5,742 nucleotides of DNA, taken from NCBI GenBank assembly GCA_024691105.1, contig JAILNY010000170.1, positions 1 to 5,742 of the forward strand, read 5' to 3'. Both the position numbers and the translations under genes were made by a program. The DNA comes from Treponema sp. (GTDB taxonomy: Bacteria > Spirochaetota > Spirochaetia > Treponematales > Treponemataceae). Under the pieces are notes generated by a model. It was not told the origin of the DNA, did not search any database, and saw only the letters and a list, made by a program, of their open reading frames with translations. Below, one piece after another: positions 5,602-5,742 of this stretch. Numbering within the stretch: position 1 is the first letter of the stretch; every line of letters begins with the position of its first letter.

Positions 5602-5742
5602 GTGTTAATTAGATATGGTACCGATGGTCAAGGACGCCCTGTAAAAAAGGCAGTCGTTTACACGCAAACGGAACATCTGATATCAAATAAAAACATAGAT
5701 CCTGATGCGCTTCAGATTATCAACAGACTTAAAGACGCAGGT
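5602..5742 (+). CDS. pcnB: Poly(A) polymerase/CCA-adding enzyme family, N-terminus (partial)
   Basis: The first 47 codons of a gene cut by the window edge. The reading frame stays open to the last base. From residue 23 the pattern EHxIxxxxIxxxALxIxxRLxxAG matches, without gaps, the region just before the VGG nucleotidyltransferase motif in E. coli PcnB as I remember it (QHAIS...ALKV..RL..AG). The catalytic motif itself would lie just outside the window. The enzyme adds A residues, or CCA, to RNA 3' ends; which activity cannot be told from this part, because spirochaetal members mix the two. GTG at 5602 is the only reasonable start: no ATG occurs in frame between the upstream stop at 5572-5574 and the conserved region. 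There is no Shine-Dalgarno. It is a separate transcription unit from the hydrolase, beyond a strong terminator. Confidence 0.78.
   Translation, partial: MLIRYGTDGQGRPVKKAVVYTQTEHLISNKNIDPDALQIINRLKDAG

Overview
The window looks like ordinary chromosomal DNA of a spirochaete, most likely a host-associated Treponema. The main reason is the P83/100-family protein at 126-1370, a family I know only from Borrelia, Treponema and relatives. The AT-rich base composition, the exported beta-propeller protein beside it and the character of the other proteins fit. No mobile element, CRISPR array, rRNA or tRNA is visible. I do not see a new multi-gene system; the most interesting material is in the short intergenic regions.

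Layout. Bases 1-127 hold two related hairpins that work best as minus-strand terminators and look like degenerate copies of one tandem unit. Reading leftwards on the minus strand are an m5U RNA methyltransferase of the TrmA/RlmD family (3209-4429), an exported beta-propeller protein (1443-3203) and the P83/100-family protein (126-1370). The first two are 5 bases apart and probably co-transcribed. P83/100 has its own Shine-Dalgarno, a plausible promoter and a 19-base palindrome over the predicted transcription start, but no terminator separates it from the propeller gene, so read-through is also possible. Its start is best placed at the ATG at 1370, because the upstream GTG lies inside the Shine-Dalgarno sequence.

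A short divergent intergenic region (4430-4509) carries two overlapping, opposed promoters, one for the methyltransferase and one for a rightward alpha/beta hydrolase of the monoacylglycerol lipase/lysophospholipase type (4510-5451). The hydrolase ends in a strong, possibly bidirectional terminator (5457-5536). The first 47 codons of pcnB (poly(A) polymerase/CCA-adding enzyme family) start at a GTG at 5602 and run off the right edge.

How the genes relate. The methyltransferase and PcnB both act on RNA, and both are predicted to be leaderless: no Shine-Dalgarno, with a -10-like element 7-8 bases before the start codon. The propeller and P83/100 proteins both have signal peptides and probably act in the periplasm or envelope. 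The hydrolase has no signal peptide and is probably cytosolic. No shared pathway is evident.
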